Source of the DNA: Pseudomonadota bacterium
GTDB lineage: Bacteria; Pseudomonadota; Alphaproteobacteria; Rhodospirillales; Magnetospirillaceae
Assembly (NCBI GenBank): GCA_021781575.1
Contig: JAJXWP010000019.1
Span: 1-64,000 of the forward strand
Direction: 5' to 3'
DNA length: 64,000 bases
In this document: positions 33,864 through 42,798 of the stretch, piece after piece
Position numbering within the stretch: position 1 is the first letter of the stretch
How the letters are laid out: each line of letters begins with the position of its first letter
Program-made: the position numbers and the translations under genes
Notes under the pieces: model-generated
The model's database searches: none
Told to the model about the DNA's origin: nothing
Seen by the model: only the letters and a program-made list of their open reading frames with translations

Positions 33864-35282
33864 ATGGCTGTGCAACTTTCCCTGCCGCTTTCACCATTCA
33901 ACTGCGATAAGCGTTGGAAGGACCGACTCGAGTGTTGGCGCCGTCCGGGCGACGTATTCGATCCTCGCGGCTTCGGCGTCGACGTGATCTCCGACGCGGT
34001 TGCCCGGGTGTTCGTTGAACAACACCATTATGCCGGATCTCTGCCTCCCACCCGGCTTTGTGTCGGACTGTTCCGTAAGCCCGGCCTGGCTCCCGCCCAT
34101 CTCGTCGGCGCGGCGGTGTTTTCCATTCCCATGCAGGCCGCGGTGATCCCACTACACAGCTGGCAGGACGGCACCTTGGGCGTCCTCGGCTGGCAGCAGC
34201 CGGCCGGCACTGTCACCGCCCAGGCGGAGGCGACCACCGGCCGCTTCAGTGTCGCCGACCCGCGGACCACCTCCACTCGGGAAGGCACAGGATATCTCGG
34301 CTCCGTTCCCTGGTCGCAACCCTCCGGCACCATCACTGGCGACGCCCGGCCGAGCAAGGGGGGCTTTACCGTCGCCGACCCACGAGTCGATGGCCACCGT
34401 AAATCGGTACAGATGGGGGTCCGCCAGTGGACCCAACCGTCCTGCACCGTCACCGGCGACATGTGGCCGGGCTGTGGACCTACCTCGGTGGCGGATCCGC
34501 GCGCCGGCATCGGCGGCGAGACCCATAAGAACGTCTATCGTGTGGTCCGGTGGACTCAGGCGGCGGGCACCATTACGGGCGGCCACGGCCCGTCCTCTGG
34601 TGGCCAGGCGGTATCCGACCCGCGTTGCGGCTGGAACGCCGGGGCGCACCAAAACAAGTTGGCGGTGACCGCCTATGATCGTCCGGCGCGGACAGTTACC
34701 GCTGCCGGTGGTCATGGCGTCGCCAGCGGCATGCAGTGTGTTGCCGATCCTCGACCGCGCTGCCTCAACGCCGAGTCGCGCGACGGCTACCTGACACAGG
34801 GTCACTACGGGGTGCGCAGCTGGTGTGAACCGTCCGGGGCGGTGCCGGCCTTCGCCAAGAATAACAATGGTTCGTGGAGCGTCGCCGACCCGCGAGTCGA
34901 TCAGTTGCCGAGCGTCGATGAGCGTCTGGTCGCCATGATCATCGCCGAGGATGGGACCTGGCACCGGCCGTTCACCACTTTGGAGTTGGCCGCCCTGCAG
35001 ACCATGTTCGATCCGGAGGAACTGTTCGAACAGGTCGACGGCGCCTGGCGATGCCGGCAGGAGCGGCCTTGGGTCATGGCCGGGCGTTCGGACTCCGTCT
35101 GGCGCGAACACATCGGCAACGCGGTGCCCGCCGATTCGGCGGCGGCCATTGCCACCGTCATGGGCACCACCTTGTTGTTGGCTGCCACCGGCCAGACCTT
35201 CACCCTGTCAAACGAGCCAATCTGGGTGTCACCTTTGGCTTGGGCGGTGTCGCTGCCGGCGCCCCTCGAGATGATGCAATGA
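33864..35282 (+). CDS. Mom-like N-terminus joined to C5-methyltransferase-type repeats and motif X
   Basis: 472 residues; ATG at 33864 follows GTCGGAGCC. Residues about 38-95 (VDVISDAVARVFVEQHHYAGSLPPTRLCVGLFRK, HLVGAAVFSIPM) resemble Mom/GNAT DNA-modification proteins (HHYxGS). From residue 105 on come six units of about 50 residues, each 'W.QPxGTxTG' ... 'VADPR'. The C-terminus has FTTLELAALQTMF and REHIGNAVPADSAAAIATVM, the motif X end of C5-cytosine methyltransferases. The SAM-binding motif I and the catalytic PCQ loop are not present, and the second half of a Mom domain is also missing. It looks like a fusion across a deletion, or a new architecture. It is ATGA-coupled to the radical SAM gene. 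Confidence 0.65.
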   Translation: MAVQLSLPLSPFNCDKRWKDRLECWRRPGDVFDPRGFGVDVISDAVARVFVEQHHYAGSLPPTRLCVGLFRKPGLAPAHLVGAAVFSIPMQAAVIPLHSWQDGTLGVLGWQQPAGTVTAQAEATTGRFSVADPRTTSTREGTGYLGSVPWSQPSGTITGDARPSKGGFTVADPRVDGHRKSVQMGVRQWTQPSCTVTGDMWPGCGPTSVADPRAGIGGETHKNVYRVVRWTQAAGTITGGHGPSSGGQAVSDPRCGWNAGAHQNKLAVTAYDRPARTVTAAGGHGVASGMQCVADPRPRCLNAESRDGYLTQGHYGVRSWCEPSGAVPAFAKNNNGSWSVADPRVDQLPSVDERLVAMIIAEDGTWHRPFTTLELAALQTMFDPEELFEQVDGAWRCRQERPWVMAGRSDSVWREHIGNAVPADSAAAIATVMGTTLLLAATGQTFTLSNEPIWVSPLAWAVSLPAPLEMMQ

Positions 35283-36244
35283 GCGACGTCGTCGCCATTT
35301 ACGACGTCGATAGTGCCGACCTGCCCAACCTGGCCTTGATGAAGATCGTCAGGGCCGAGTTGGAGCGGGGCAGCACCATCCGTCGTTACGATCCGCTGTT
35401 TTCCGCGAGCTACGACAAAATCTATGCCTCGAAGATATTCAAGTTCTCGGAGGCGTCCCATCTCGACCCCGCACGGATGAACATCGGCGGCAGCGGCTGG
35501 CGGCTGAACAAGACACTGCCGCCGGAGATCGAGGCCTTACCACCCGATTATTCGCTTTATCCGCGGTTCACGGGCAATCTCGGCTTCACCATGCGAGGCT
35601 GCCGCCGCGACTGTCCGTTCTGCGTGGTGAGGGAGAAGGAGGGGGTGGCCCGACCGGTGGCTACGATCGCCGACCTGTTGGTACAGGACAGCGATTTTCT
35701 CGTGCTGCTCGACAATGATTTCTTTGGCGTTCCACAGTGGCGCGACCGTGTCGCCGAAATCTGGCGACATGATCTGACCGTGAACCTGTCGCAGGGAATC
35801 AATGTCCGCAATATCACCGAGGAACAGGCCCGGGCCCTCGGCCAGCTGGTCAACGCCGCCGGCGGCAGCCGCCTGACCAATCTACACCGCAGCCGCGGCC
35901 AGTTTCATTTCGCGTGGGATGATCCGCGGGACGAGCCGGCGGTGCTGGCCGGCATCGCCCGGCTCGATGAGGCCGGCATCGCCCGGTGGCGTATGTCCTG
36001 TTACGTGCTGATCGGCTGCAACACATCACCCGTCGAAGATGAACATCGCGTCCAGGTCCTGCGGCAGCTGGATATCGATCCGTTCGTCATGCCGTTCAAC
36101 CGGCGGGACCAGTATCAGGCCGACTTCGCCCGGTGGGTGAATCATAAGGCAACGTTCCACGCCGTGCCGCGTTTCGCCGACTACCACCGCGGCGTCCGCT
36201 ATCGCGGTAAACAGGCCGCCTTCGAGGAACCCCGCTTGCTATGA
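35279..36244 (+). CDS. Radical SAM protein
   Basis: 321 residues from ATG at 35279 (ATGA overlap). N-terminal PNLALMKIVRAELERGSTI, then FTMRGCRRDCPFC with the Cx3Cx2C cluster at C108, C112, C115. SLYPRFTGNLGF and LDNDFFG and the MSCYVLIGCNTSP strand fit a radical SAM barrel. Known relatives occur in phages and plasmids near DNA-modification genes. Its coupling to the Mom/C5-like protein suggests base or protein modification; the substrate is unknown. Confidence 0.82.
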   Translation: MSDVVAIYDVDSADLPNLALMKIVRAELERGSTIRRYDPLFSASYDKIYASKIFKFSEASHLDPARMNIGGSGWRLNKTLPPEIEALPPDYSLYPRFTGNLGFTMRGCRRDCPFCVVREKEGVARPVATIADLLVQDSDFLVLLDNDFFGVPQWRDRVAEIWRHDLTVNLSQGINVRNITEEQARALGQLVNAAGGSRLTNLHRSRGQFHFAWDDPRDEPAVLAGIARLDEAGIARWRMSCYVLIGCNTSPVEDEHRVQVLRQLDIDPFVMPFNRRDQYQADFARWVNHKATFHAVPRFADYHRGVRYRGKQAAFEEPRLL

Positions 36245-36283
36245 CTGTCGCCGCTTCGCCGGCCGACCGATGGAGACTGCACC

Positions 36284-37186
36284 ATGCCCGCCTTTCCCAC
36301 ACCCTTATTTGCCCGCGAGTTTCCGGACTACCCCGCCGGCGACATGCCACTGCTGCCGATCGGCATGCGTGATGCGTCCTGGCACAACGATTCCTGCCCC
36401 AGTTATCTTGGCCTGGGGGTGCAGATTTTCATCGACTATCCCGATCCGGCAGAACGGGAGATTTCCGCGGGCAAACGCTTTGTTGTGACCGCCGATATCG
36501 AGGTGGCCGGTCACAATGAACCCCTCTTTGAGGCCGACGACTGGCCATCCATTCTGCGTTTCGTCGCCAACCAGGGCCGTGGCCTGGCTGAAGCCATCGG
36601 CCTGCAGTTCGTCTGGGTGCTGCAGGGTGATATGACGGCGCAGGCCTTCGCTGAGATGCGGCGGCGCAACGCGGTGGAAAGCGATCCGGCGGTCTGCCAC
36701 AGCCGCGACTTTTTAGACCCGGATCTGGCAATGGAAACCGCCTTTCGCTATCAGGGCATACACGGCGAAAACCCCGTCGTGCGAAGGGGACCGGATGGAG
36801 CCTGTTCGCCGCTCGACGCGGCCTCGCTGCTGACCGCCGCCTGGGCCGCCGCCATGCCCTATCTGCGCTGCCGCGAAGAGATCGCCGTGGATATTCTCTG
36901 GCGTAACAAAGCCGTCGAGCGGCGGTACTTCCACGTCACGCCGGATATCATCGACTGCGGCGGCGCGCGGTTTCCCGGCATCGACTGCGCGGAGGGGGAC
37001 GACATCGGCCAAATGATCGCCTACGGCATCAGCGATGGCGGATTCTGGGCGGCCGATCTGCTCGGCGATGATAATGAGGTCATCGGCCGGTGGAACATTG
37101 TGACGCGGCCGGAGGTGGCTATTGTCGCCATGCCTACCTTGGCGCGCACCTGGCGCCTGTTTGGTTGTCCGTCGGCGGCGCCTTAA
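36284..37186 (+). CDS. Hypothetical protein
   Basis: 300 residues, no recognised domain. Conserved-looking segments include YLGLGVQIFIDYPDPAEREISAGKRFVV and WPSILRFVANQGRGLAEAIGLQFVW. It follows the radical SAM gene by 39 nt and may belong to the same transcription unit. Composition is typical of the neighbours. Confidence 0.6.
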   Translation: MPAFPTPLFAREFPDYPAGDMPLLPIGMRDASWHNDSCPSYLGLGVQIFIDYPDPAEREISAGKRFVVTADIEVAGHNEPLFEADDWPSILRFVANQGRGLAEAIGLQFVWVLQGDMTAQAFAEMRRRNAVESDPAVCHSRDFLDPDLAMETAFRYQGIHGENPVVRRGPDGACSPLDAASLLTAAWAAAMPYLRCREEIAVDILWRNKAVERRYFHVTPDIIDCGGARFPGIDCAEGDDIGQMIAYGISDGGFWAADLLGDDNEVIGRWNIVTRPEVAIVAMPTLARTWRLFGCPSAAP

Positions 37187-37219
37187 CCGGGTTTATCTCT
37201 GTTCCGCTGCGGCGTTTGG

Positions 37220-37447
37220 CTAATGGTCATCGAGCACATGGATCACTTCCGCCCGTTGTTCGGCGGTCAATTGTTCCCAGGCCACGATGATGGTGATGAT
37301 GCCGCGGGGCACACCGGCGGCGCCCGGCGTTCGCAGCGCCCGCGACAGCCCGTTCTTGGTCATGCCCGCGAGATAGGCCAGCTGGTCCTGTGACAGCCCG
37401 GCCGCGCGTGCTCGGCGCCCCCATTCGGTCGTTGGAACTCTGCTCAT
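37220..37447 (-). CDS. Small HTH regulator
   Basis: 75 residues from ATG at 37445-37447 (MSRVPTTEWGRRARAAGLSQDQLAYLAGMTKNGLSRAL), an XRE-like helix-turn-helix. The gene is divergent from 37554, and the 15-bp dyad in between is its likely operator. Confidence 0.65.
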   Translation of the reverse strand: MSRVPTTEWGRRARAAGLSQDQLAYLAGMTKNGLSRALRTPGAAGVPRGIITIIVAWEQLTAEQRAEVIHVLDDH

Positions 37448-37472
37448 GGTCGCAGCATGACACTCTTCGTGG

Positions 37473-37524
37473 TGTGCGTCACGCACATTATTGTATTGAC
37501 GTGTTAGTGTGCGTGTCGCATACT
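37473..37524 (+). promoter_or_regulatory. Dyad operator and promoter
   Basis: A dyad TGTGCGT-C-ACGCACA (37473-37487) lies just upstream of TTGACG (37496-37501), 17 nt, CATACT (37519-37524), reading towards 37554. The small HTH gene on the other side is the likely binder. Confidence 0.55.
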
Positions 37525-37553
37525 ATGTGGCAGTCGACAGGGAGCACAAAACA

Positions 37554-37910
37554 TTGACGAACTATATCCAACAATTCGATAACCCGCGATTCCCCTTTGA
37601 GAAGGCCGAGGCGGATCGCCTCGCCGGTAAATTCGATACCGCTGCCACGGTAACCGATGGCATCGTGCGATGGACTTCCAACAATGCCGTGCCGCCAGCT
37701 GATGTTCTGGCGTTGTGGCGGCACCTTGGAAAGGCGTTTGACCACGATCGATCGATCGCCGCCGGCAAGGCCGAGACGGACGCTTTTCTTACGGAATACC
37801 GTCGGCATCACAAGGGCCCGAGCCCGGAAGAGATCACCGAAATGCGGGCGGCCTTTGGTCCCGGCACAACCGTCGTCGATGTCATAACCGGCACCGAGAC
37901 CTTGCTGTAG
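37554..37910 (+). CDS. Conserved hypothetical protein
   Basis: 118 residues from a TTG start (37554) preceded by AGGGAGCACAAAACA. A GTG at 37509 would lie inside the promoter and is rejected. FPFEKAEADRLAGKFDTAATVTDGIVRWTSNNAVPPADVLALW and EEITEMRAAFGPGTTVVDVITG are compact conserved-looking blocks; no function is known. Confidence 0.65.
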   Translation: MTNYIQQFDNPRFPFEKAEADRLAGKFDTAATVTDGIVRWTSNNAVPPADVLALWRHLGKAFDHDRSIAAGKAETDAFLTEYRRHHKGPSPEEITEMRAAFGPGTTVVDVITGTETLL

Positions 37911-37920
37911 CGAGACTGCC

Positions 37921-38856
37921 ATGACGCCGCCGCCAACTCCTTTCGTCGACACCGCGCCGGGGAGCCCGTTCGCGGGCCGTGAAACCGACGAGATCCTGCA
38001 GGTCACGATGAAGGACGGGACCGTTGCCATCGGTAAATACTGGATGCTGGGTGGCATGCATCTATTGCAACAGCCGGATCCGACCTCCTTCATGGGCGCC
38101 ACCAACTTCGGCCCGATGAAGCCGGAAGATGTCGGCGAAGTCCTGGTGCTGAAGGACAAGGCGCGGGTTAGGGAGGAGCACCACGAGCGCACCAGGGGCG
38201 AGCGGTTTCCCGGGCCGGAGCCGAAGACCCGTGACGATCTGCGGTACCGTCTGGAGATCCTCGCTCGCGCCGTCATCAAGGAGACGGACTGGCGGCGGCG
38301 CTACCAATTGGAGATGCAGTTCCATGACTGCGCCGATCGGGTGGAGATGGCAAGGTCCAAGCGGGCATGGGTGATGGCCGAGGCGAAGTGGTATCTGAAC
38401 CACAACCGGCCTCCCGAGATGGCGGATCTGTGGTGTGCCGACGTGGCCTCGCCGTCCTTGTTTCAAAAGCCGCGCGATCAGGACTTCGATCCTGACCCGA
38501 CCCAGCGCCGGAAGCGCGTGCCCTATCCGGCCGACGTGGCGATCGACCCGCTCTCGGTGCCGAACGTGATGAAGGCGCTTAAGCGTTTGGGTTGCGCCGC
38601 CTATATCAGCCTGGCCGCCGAACAGGTCTACGACAAGGCTCGGATCTGTATCAATTTTCACGAGGTGCCGGGGCGAGCCAAGGTCTACCTCTACGCAAAG
38701 CGCGGCGGCGGCGCGACCACCTGGACGGTGCGGTTCGATTGCGGAAACTCCCGGGCGGCCCATCAGCGTGAAAACCGCATCAAGCAGCTTGCCCTCTATC
38801 GGCTGGTGATCGACGTGGTTCGTGGCGGCTTTCCGGCGACGAACGGACAGAGTTGA
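37921..38856 (+). CDS. Hypothetical protein
   Basis: 311 residues, 10 nt after the previous stop, so probably in one operon. No domain was recognised; the middle is basic and helical, and the C-terminal part (VYLYAKRGGGATTWTVRFDCGNSRAAHQRENRIKQLALYRLV) could be a small mixed fold. Codon use matches the neighbours. Confidence 0.65.
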   Translation: MTPPPTPFVDTAPGSPFAGRETDEILQVTMKDGTVAIGKYWMLGGMHLLQQPDPTSFMGATNFGPMKPEDVGEVLVLKDKARVREEHHERTRGERFPGPEPKTRDDLRYRLEILARAVIKETDWRRRYQLEMQFHDCADRVEMARSKRAWVMAEAKWYLNHNRPPEMADLWCADVASPSLFQKPRDQDFDPDPTQRRKRVPYPADVAIDPLSVPNVMKALKRLGCAAYISLAAEQVYDKARICINFHEVPGRAKVYLYAKRGGGATTWTVRFDCGNSRAAHQRENRIKQLALYRLVIDVVRGGFPATNGQS

Positions 38857-38922
38857 AACTCATCGGGCGCCGATGACGCAGATCGGCGCCCGATGGACGA
38901 CCTTGCTACAGGAAACGCTACC

Positions 38923-39990
38923 ATGCCCGATCATTCCACCGACCTGGCCGACCCGCTTCTTCCCGGCTTCGCTCCGGTACCGCCGGCGCCGGGGCCTGTC
39001 GCACCAGAGGCGCGCGGCCGACTCGGCGCGCTTGCCACCGCCTACGGTGTCGGCACAAAAAGCGAGGAAAACATCCTTGGTTTGCAGGACTATTTGGCCA
39101 TCGACCCGAGCGATCGGCTGCTCCCGATGCCTTCGCCCGTCGACTCCAGCTGGCCGGCGGAGGAGGTTCACCTTATCGAACGCCTTTCGGCGCGGGCGGC
39201 GGCGGTCGGCGAAAACAGGTTAGGCAACCTGTGGCGGCGCAACCTCGGCCGCCCGAAGTCGTCCCTGTGCGATGTGAAGGCTCTGGAACGGATGACCGTC
39301 GGAATGGAGTGGCGGGCTGCCGCCCAGGGCAACGCGTTGCCGCCGGTCGGCTGGACCCCGCATGCCCGCTTGGCCGACGTGGCGGCAGTGTCTCAGACCG
39401 CCCATTACCCCTCGGACACCCTGCCGGAGGAGGTTGTCGAGGCTGTGCTGGCGGCACTCAACGCCGTTCGGCGGCAGATCGCCGCCGCCGGCTTCGCTGA
39501 TGTCGGCGCTATCAACAGCGACAATGCCCCCCGCGACATCCAGGCCGCCGCCTGCCGTTATGCGCAGATCACCGGTGTCACCGTGCGCGCCATCAACCAG
39601 GCGGGCCACTTGGCCGCTGTCTCTCGGCTCGGGCAAACCTCCCATGCGCCGATGACGCTGAACCGGCGCCTCGCCTTGCTTAATGCGGCACTGGCAAGAC
39701 TCGCCGAGGTCGTTGGGGTGGCGCCGTGGACGGCGGAGACCGCCGGGCTGCTGACGCCCGCGGTCAAGGCGGCCTGGGCGGCGCGCGAAGACGCGGAGCC
39801 GACGCCCGCGCCGTTCGCCCGCTCCCTGTTCGAATGGGCCTCGATCGACCATCCGGACCCCGAGGGGCTGGACGATGCCTCCTTGGACCGGCTGATCCAA
39901 CACCATCCCGATCTCGCCTATGTCGAGGTTTTGCGCAGCTGTCGCCGGCGGCGCCAGGCCGCTCGCGCCGCCCGGCCGGCGGCATCATGA
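38923..39990 (+). CDS. Hypothetical protein
   Basis: 355 residues from ATG at 38923 (MPDHSTDLAD), preceded by AGGAAACGCTACC; a start at 38893 has no such site. Ala-rich helical protein without a recognised domain. It ends 15 nt before the KfrA promoter. Confidence 0.6.
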   Translation: MPDHSTDLADPLLPGFAPVPPAPGPVAPEARGRLGALATAYGVGTKSEENILGLQDYLAIDPSDRLLPMPSPVDSSWPAEEVHLIERLSARAAAVGENRLGNLWRRNLGRPKSSLCDVKALERMTVGMEWRAAAQGNALPPVGWTPHARLADVAAVSQTAHYPSDTLPEEVVEAVLAALNAVRRQIAAAGFADVGAINSDNAPRDIQAAACRYAQITGVTVRAINQAGHLAAVSRLGQTSHAPMTLNRRLALLNAALARLAEVVGVAPWTAETAGLLTPAVKAAWAAREDAEPTPAPFARSLFEWASIDHPDPEGLDDASLDRLIQHHPDLAYVEVLRSCRRRRQAARAARPAAS

Positions 39991-40004
39991 ATCGTATTGT
40001 ACTG

Positions 40005-40054
40005 TTGTACTCGTATCGGTGTATGATATAGTACGATACTACGGTATACGATAC
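40005..40054 (+). promoter_or_regulatory. KfrA promoter with repeated GTATCG/CGATAC boxes
   Basis: TTGTAC (40005-40010), 16 nt, TATAGT (40027-40032). GTATCG (40013-40018) faces CGATAC (40034-40039), and a second CGATAC follows (40049-40054). KfrA-type proteins bind such repeats over their own promoter. Confidence 0.55.
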
Positions 40055-40070
40055 ATGAGGGGTTAGCGCC

Positions 40071-41132
40071 ATGGCTCAAGCAGCAAAAGCCACACCCGAG
40101 GCCATCCGCGCCGCCATCGAGCGTCTGGTGGTGCGCGGTGAGAAGGTGACTTTGCAGAGCGTTCGCGAGGAGGTGGGCGGCGGCAGCCTCAGCACCATCC
40201 AGCCGCTGCTGCAGAGTTGGCGGAAACAACAGGACGAGGCGGCCCGCGCCCAGTCGGCCGCGGCGGAGCCCGCCGGCGAGGATGTTCCCGCCGTGCCGCT
40301 GCGCGTCGCCCAATCGCTCGACGCCGCCCGGGCCGCCCTCGACACCATCGGCGGCGCCGTTGCCGATGCCATCAATATCGCCGTGGCCGACGAGCGGCGC
40401 CGCGGACGCCTCGAATTGGACACCGAGCGCGAGACCTGGGAGCGCCGCTTGGCTGACGCGCTTGACGCGCGCCGGGCGGCCGAGGAAGACACCGCCCAAC
40501 TGGCCGCCGATGGCGCGGCGATCGAGCGTGACCGCGATGATTTGGCCAGCCGACTCGCCGCCGCTGACGCGGAGACCATTCGTCTGGCCGGCGCCCTCGA
40601 GGGCGAGCGCGCCGCCTGCCGGGTGGCGCGAGCCGAGGCTGATCAGCACGCGGTGGCGATTCAGGCGCTGAACGAGGCCGTCGAACAGGCCGAGGCCCGC
40701 GCCCTGGCCGCCGATCAGGCCCGCTCCCTCGCCCAGGAGGCACAGCGGGCGGCCGAGGGGCGGGCTCAGGCGGCCGATGCCGAGTGCCGCGCCATGGCCG
40801 AGCAGGCACGGCTGCAAAAGGATCAGGGCTCTGCAATGATCGCCGACCTGACCGCCGCCCGGGACGGCTCTCTACGCGACCTGGCGGCCGAGCGCGCCGC
40901 CGCCGCCTCCGCCCGATCGGCGCTCGAGGCACGGATCGCCGCCCTCGAGATGCTCGTCAGGGAACAGGCGGCGCGCCTCGAGGAGGCCCTTGCCGCGGCG
41001 GCCGAGGCGCGCGGGCGCCTGGCCGGCGAAACCCGCCGGGCGGACGACCTGGCAAGCCGCCTGGTGAAGGTCGAGGACAGGCCCGCCGTTCCGGCGGCCA
41101 GGCGCTCGCGCCACAAATCCGAAACACCATGA
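40071..41132 (+). CDS. kfrA: KfrA-like DNA-binding coiled-coil protein
   Basis: 353 residues; GAGGGG precedes the ATG. The N-terminal ATPEAIRAAIERLVVRGEKVTLQSVREEVGGGSLSTIQPLLQSWRKQ is the plasmid replication-region DNA-binding domain (KfrA_N). The remaining 270 residues are an almost continuous Ala/Glu/Arg coiled coil ending in a basic tail. KfrA proteins are autoregulated and help plasmid stability by organising DNA. Confidence 0.88.
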   Translation: MAQAAKATPEAIRAAIERLVVRGEKVTLQSVREEVGGGSLSTIQPLLQSWRKQQDEAARAQSAAAEPAGEDVPAVPLRVAQSLDAARAALDTIGGAVADAINIAVADERRRGRLELDTERETWERRLADALDARRAAEEDTAQLAADGAAIERDRDDLASRLAAADAETIRLAGALEGERAACRVARAEADQHAVAIQALNEAVEQAEARALAADQARSLAQEAQRAAEGRAQAADAECRAMAEQARLQKDQGSAMIADLTAARDGSLRDLAAERAAAASARSALEARIAALEMLVREQAARLEEALAAAAEARGRLAGETRRADDLASRLVKVEDRPAVPAARRSRHKSETP

Positions 41133-41752
41133 CGTGACCGGCGGCGGGCCGGGCGCGGCGGGCGGCCTCGTCGCTGCGCTCGACATCGCCCGCCCACCAC
41201 GCCCGTCGCGCAATTTCTCCTTTGGTTTGGCGGCGGATGCCGCCATTTGGTTGTCTGCCTGGCAACGGACAAAAAAGTCCGCTTTTGGACAAAAAACTGT
41301 GCTTCGCCAGACGCAACCCATTGATCTAACCAACATCATGCGTGGGTCAGACGGTCTTCCGACCACCGCCGAGAGCAAACTGTCGGATTGACCTGCTTCG
41401 TGCCCCAGCGGTGAATCAACCGGTTGCGAGCGATTCCCGAGCAGACATTTTTGTCCGTCGCCGCTGCCGCCGGCAACGCGGCCCGTCGCTTCGCTGTCGC
41501 GCTTTAGGGTGAGGCGGCTCATTCCGCGATATAGGTCCCCTCGCCATTTGTCTTCGTCGCCGTTTCACTCTCACTCATAACCTCCGCCTTTGCCGTGCCG
41601 GTGTCGGCTTTTCACGCGGCGCGCCGCTCAATAATCCGCGACCCAGATTGTTCCCGGCATGACGACTGTTCGCCGTCACCGATCTCCGGGGCTATCCGGA
41701 TTTGCGTGTGGGGTGGGCCGGATGTCCGACCCGGATGCTAGGAAAACATAAT
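41133..41752. other. Non-coding stretch after kfrA
   Basis: About 620 bp without a supportable gene. Short inverted motifs (CGGAC-AAAAAA-GTCCG near 41273) may end kfrA transcription. ORFs on either strand here are out-of-frame shadows or lack a start signal. Confidence 0.45.
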
Positions 41753-41804
41753 GTAGCGTTACGCTACCTTTCCCATTGACAGGAGTGTAGCGTTGCGCTA
41801 CATT
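41753..41804 (+). promoter_or_regulatory. Promoter flanked by two related operators
   Basis: TTGACA (41776-41781), 17 nt, TACATT (41799-41804). Dyad 1 (GTAGCGT-T-ACGCTAC, 41753-41767) is upstream of the -35 box and dyad 2 (TGTAGCG-TTG-CGCTACA, 41786-41802) overlaps the -10 box. The HTH protein at 42089 is the likely repressor. Confidence 0.65.
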
Positions 41805-41852
41805 TAACCCATCAAGAGCGGTGATGGTCACCGCCAGATGGAGGACAAGACG

Positions 41853-42101
41853 ATGGCCGCTTCCGCCCTGATCCGCGAATATGTCAACTGCATCCTGGCC
41901 GAGTGCGTCGGCGAAGACGAAACCCCGGCTGCCATCCTGACGGCGGTTGTTGAGGCGCAGAACTCCGAGGAGGTCGAACACCTTGGTCGCGCGCTGCTGG
42001 CGCGCCACGAAAGCCTCGCCGATGCCTCCTATCGCTATGGGGCCGAGAATTATGACCCGTCCCTGAAGGTGATCGCCGATGCCCTGAAATGGACCGCCTA
42101 A
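41853..42101 (+). CDS. Small hypothetical protein
   Basis: 82 residues from ATG at 41853, with GGAGGACAAGACG at the right distance; the ATG at 41838 is part of this site. Acidic, helical, no recognised domain (LIREYVNCILAECVGEDETPAAILTAVVEAQ). First gene of a two-gene unit with the HTH gene that overlaps its end. Confidence 0.65.
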   Translation: MAASALIREYVNCILAECVGEDETPAAILTAVVEAQNSEEVEHLGRALLARHESLADASYRYGAENYDPSLKVIADALKWTA

Positions 42102-42349
42102 CCGTGGTCCGTCCCCTAACCCATGCCGACCTGGACGCCGCTGGCATCCGGGTCGGCGAGTTAGCCGCCGTTCTGGGCGTTCATCGCACATCAATCTCCG
42201 ACATGCTCTCTGGCAGAACGGGAAGGCCGACGCCCGGTGCACACGCCATCGTATGGATGTGGCTTCGCCTGTCCGGCGCGGATCGGGCCGCGCTGCTGGC
42301 CGGAGAACAATTTGTTGACGACGCCGATCAATCATCATCCACACGGTAA
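42089..42349 (+). CDS. Small HTH regulator
   Basis: 86 residues; overlaps the previous gene by 13 nt. LDAAGIRVGELAAVLGVHRTSISDMLSGRTGRPTPGAHAIVWMWLRLSGADR is a helix-turn-helix domain of YdaS/XRE type. Likely binder of the twin dyads at 41753-41802. Confidence 0.7.
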   Translation: MDRLTVVRPLTHADLDAAGIRVGELAAVLGVHRTSISDMLSGRTGRPTPGAHAIVWMWLRLSGADRAALLAGEQFVDDADQSSSTR

Positions 42350-42664
42350 TCCGGATAGCCATCTCCGGTGCATGGGTTGTTGTTCAACGCAGACTTTTTA
42401 TCCCGTGTCGGGCCGCTTCACCGGCTTCTCTACTTCGGCCTGGCGATCGGCCGGACAATCATCATCCGCCGGACGGTCTCCGCCCCATCGATTCCATTGC
42501 CGTCTCCGCCGCCGAGGTTGTCTGGCCTGCCGATGCTGGAGGGGGAAGGTCTTCCCCCTGGTCCGAGCCCGCAAGCGGTCTCGGACGCACCCCTTTCTAC
42601 GGGGGCGCCGCCCCCCGTAACGCCCCGATGACCACCGTCTTTTTACTTGTCGACGGCAAATCAC
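42350..42664. other. Intergenic region with strong hairpins
   Basis: No gene is supported. GTCCGAG...CTCGGAC (around 42562-42588) and a near-palindrome ACGGGGGCG-C-CGCCCCCCGT (42599-42618) can fold. They precede the CACCAAAA motif at 42665, in the same order as in the four multi-hairpin modules further right. Confidence 0.45.
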
Positions 42665-42696
42665 CACCAAAATAAAGAAGTCGGGATACTGGGGTG
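42665..42696 (+). promoter_or_regulatory. CACCAAAA leader motif, divergent copy
   Basis: CACCAAAATAAAGAAGTCG, 134 nt before the ParB-like gene. The first half matches the motif shared by five other leaders; the TGCCA end is not conserved. Confidence 0.4.
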
Positions 42697-42798
42697 TGTT
42701 GCTCTATACTTCTTATTGTGTGTTGTTTTTCTCTTGTGTGCTGGCGTGCTATCGGGCATTATTGTTGTCTAGATCATGTAGCGACGGAGGATTTAGTT

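Noticed and set aside
41134-41391. 85-codon plus-strand frame after kfrA
   Set aside because: Starts within 2 nt of kfrA without a site of its own; composition differs from real genes.
40872-41522. Minus-strand frame of 216 codons across the end of kfrA
   Set aside because: It runs antisense through the KfrA coiled coil; composition is that of a shadow frame.
42368-42631. 87-codon plus-strand frame before the ParB-like gene
   Set aside because: Ends in hairpin-forming GC repeats and has no ribosome-binding site.
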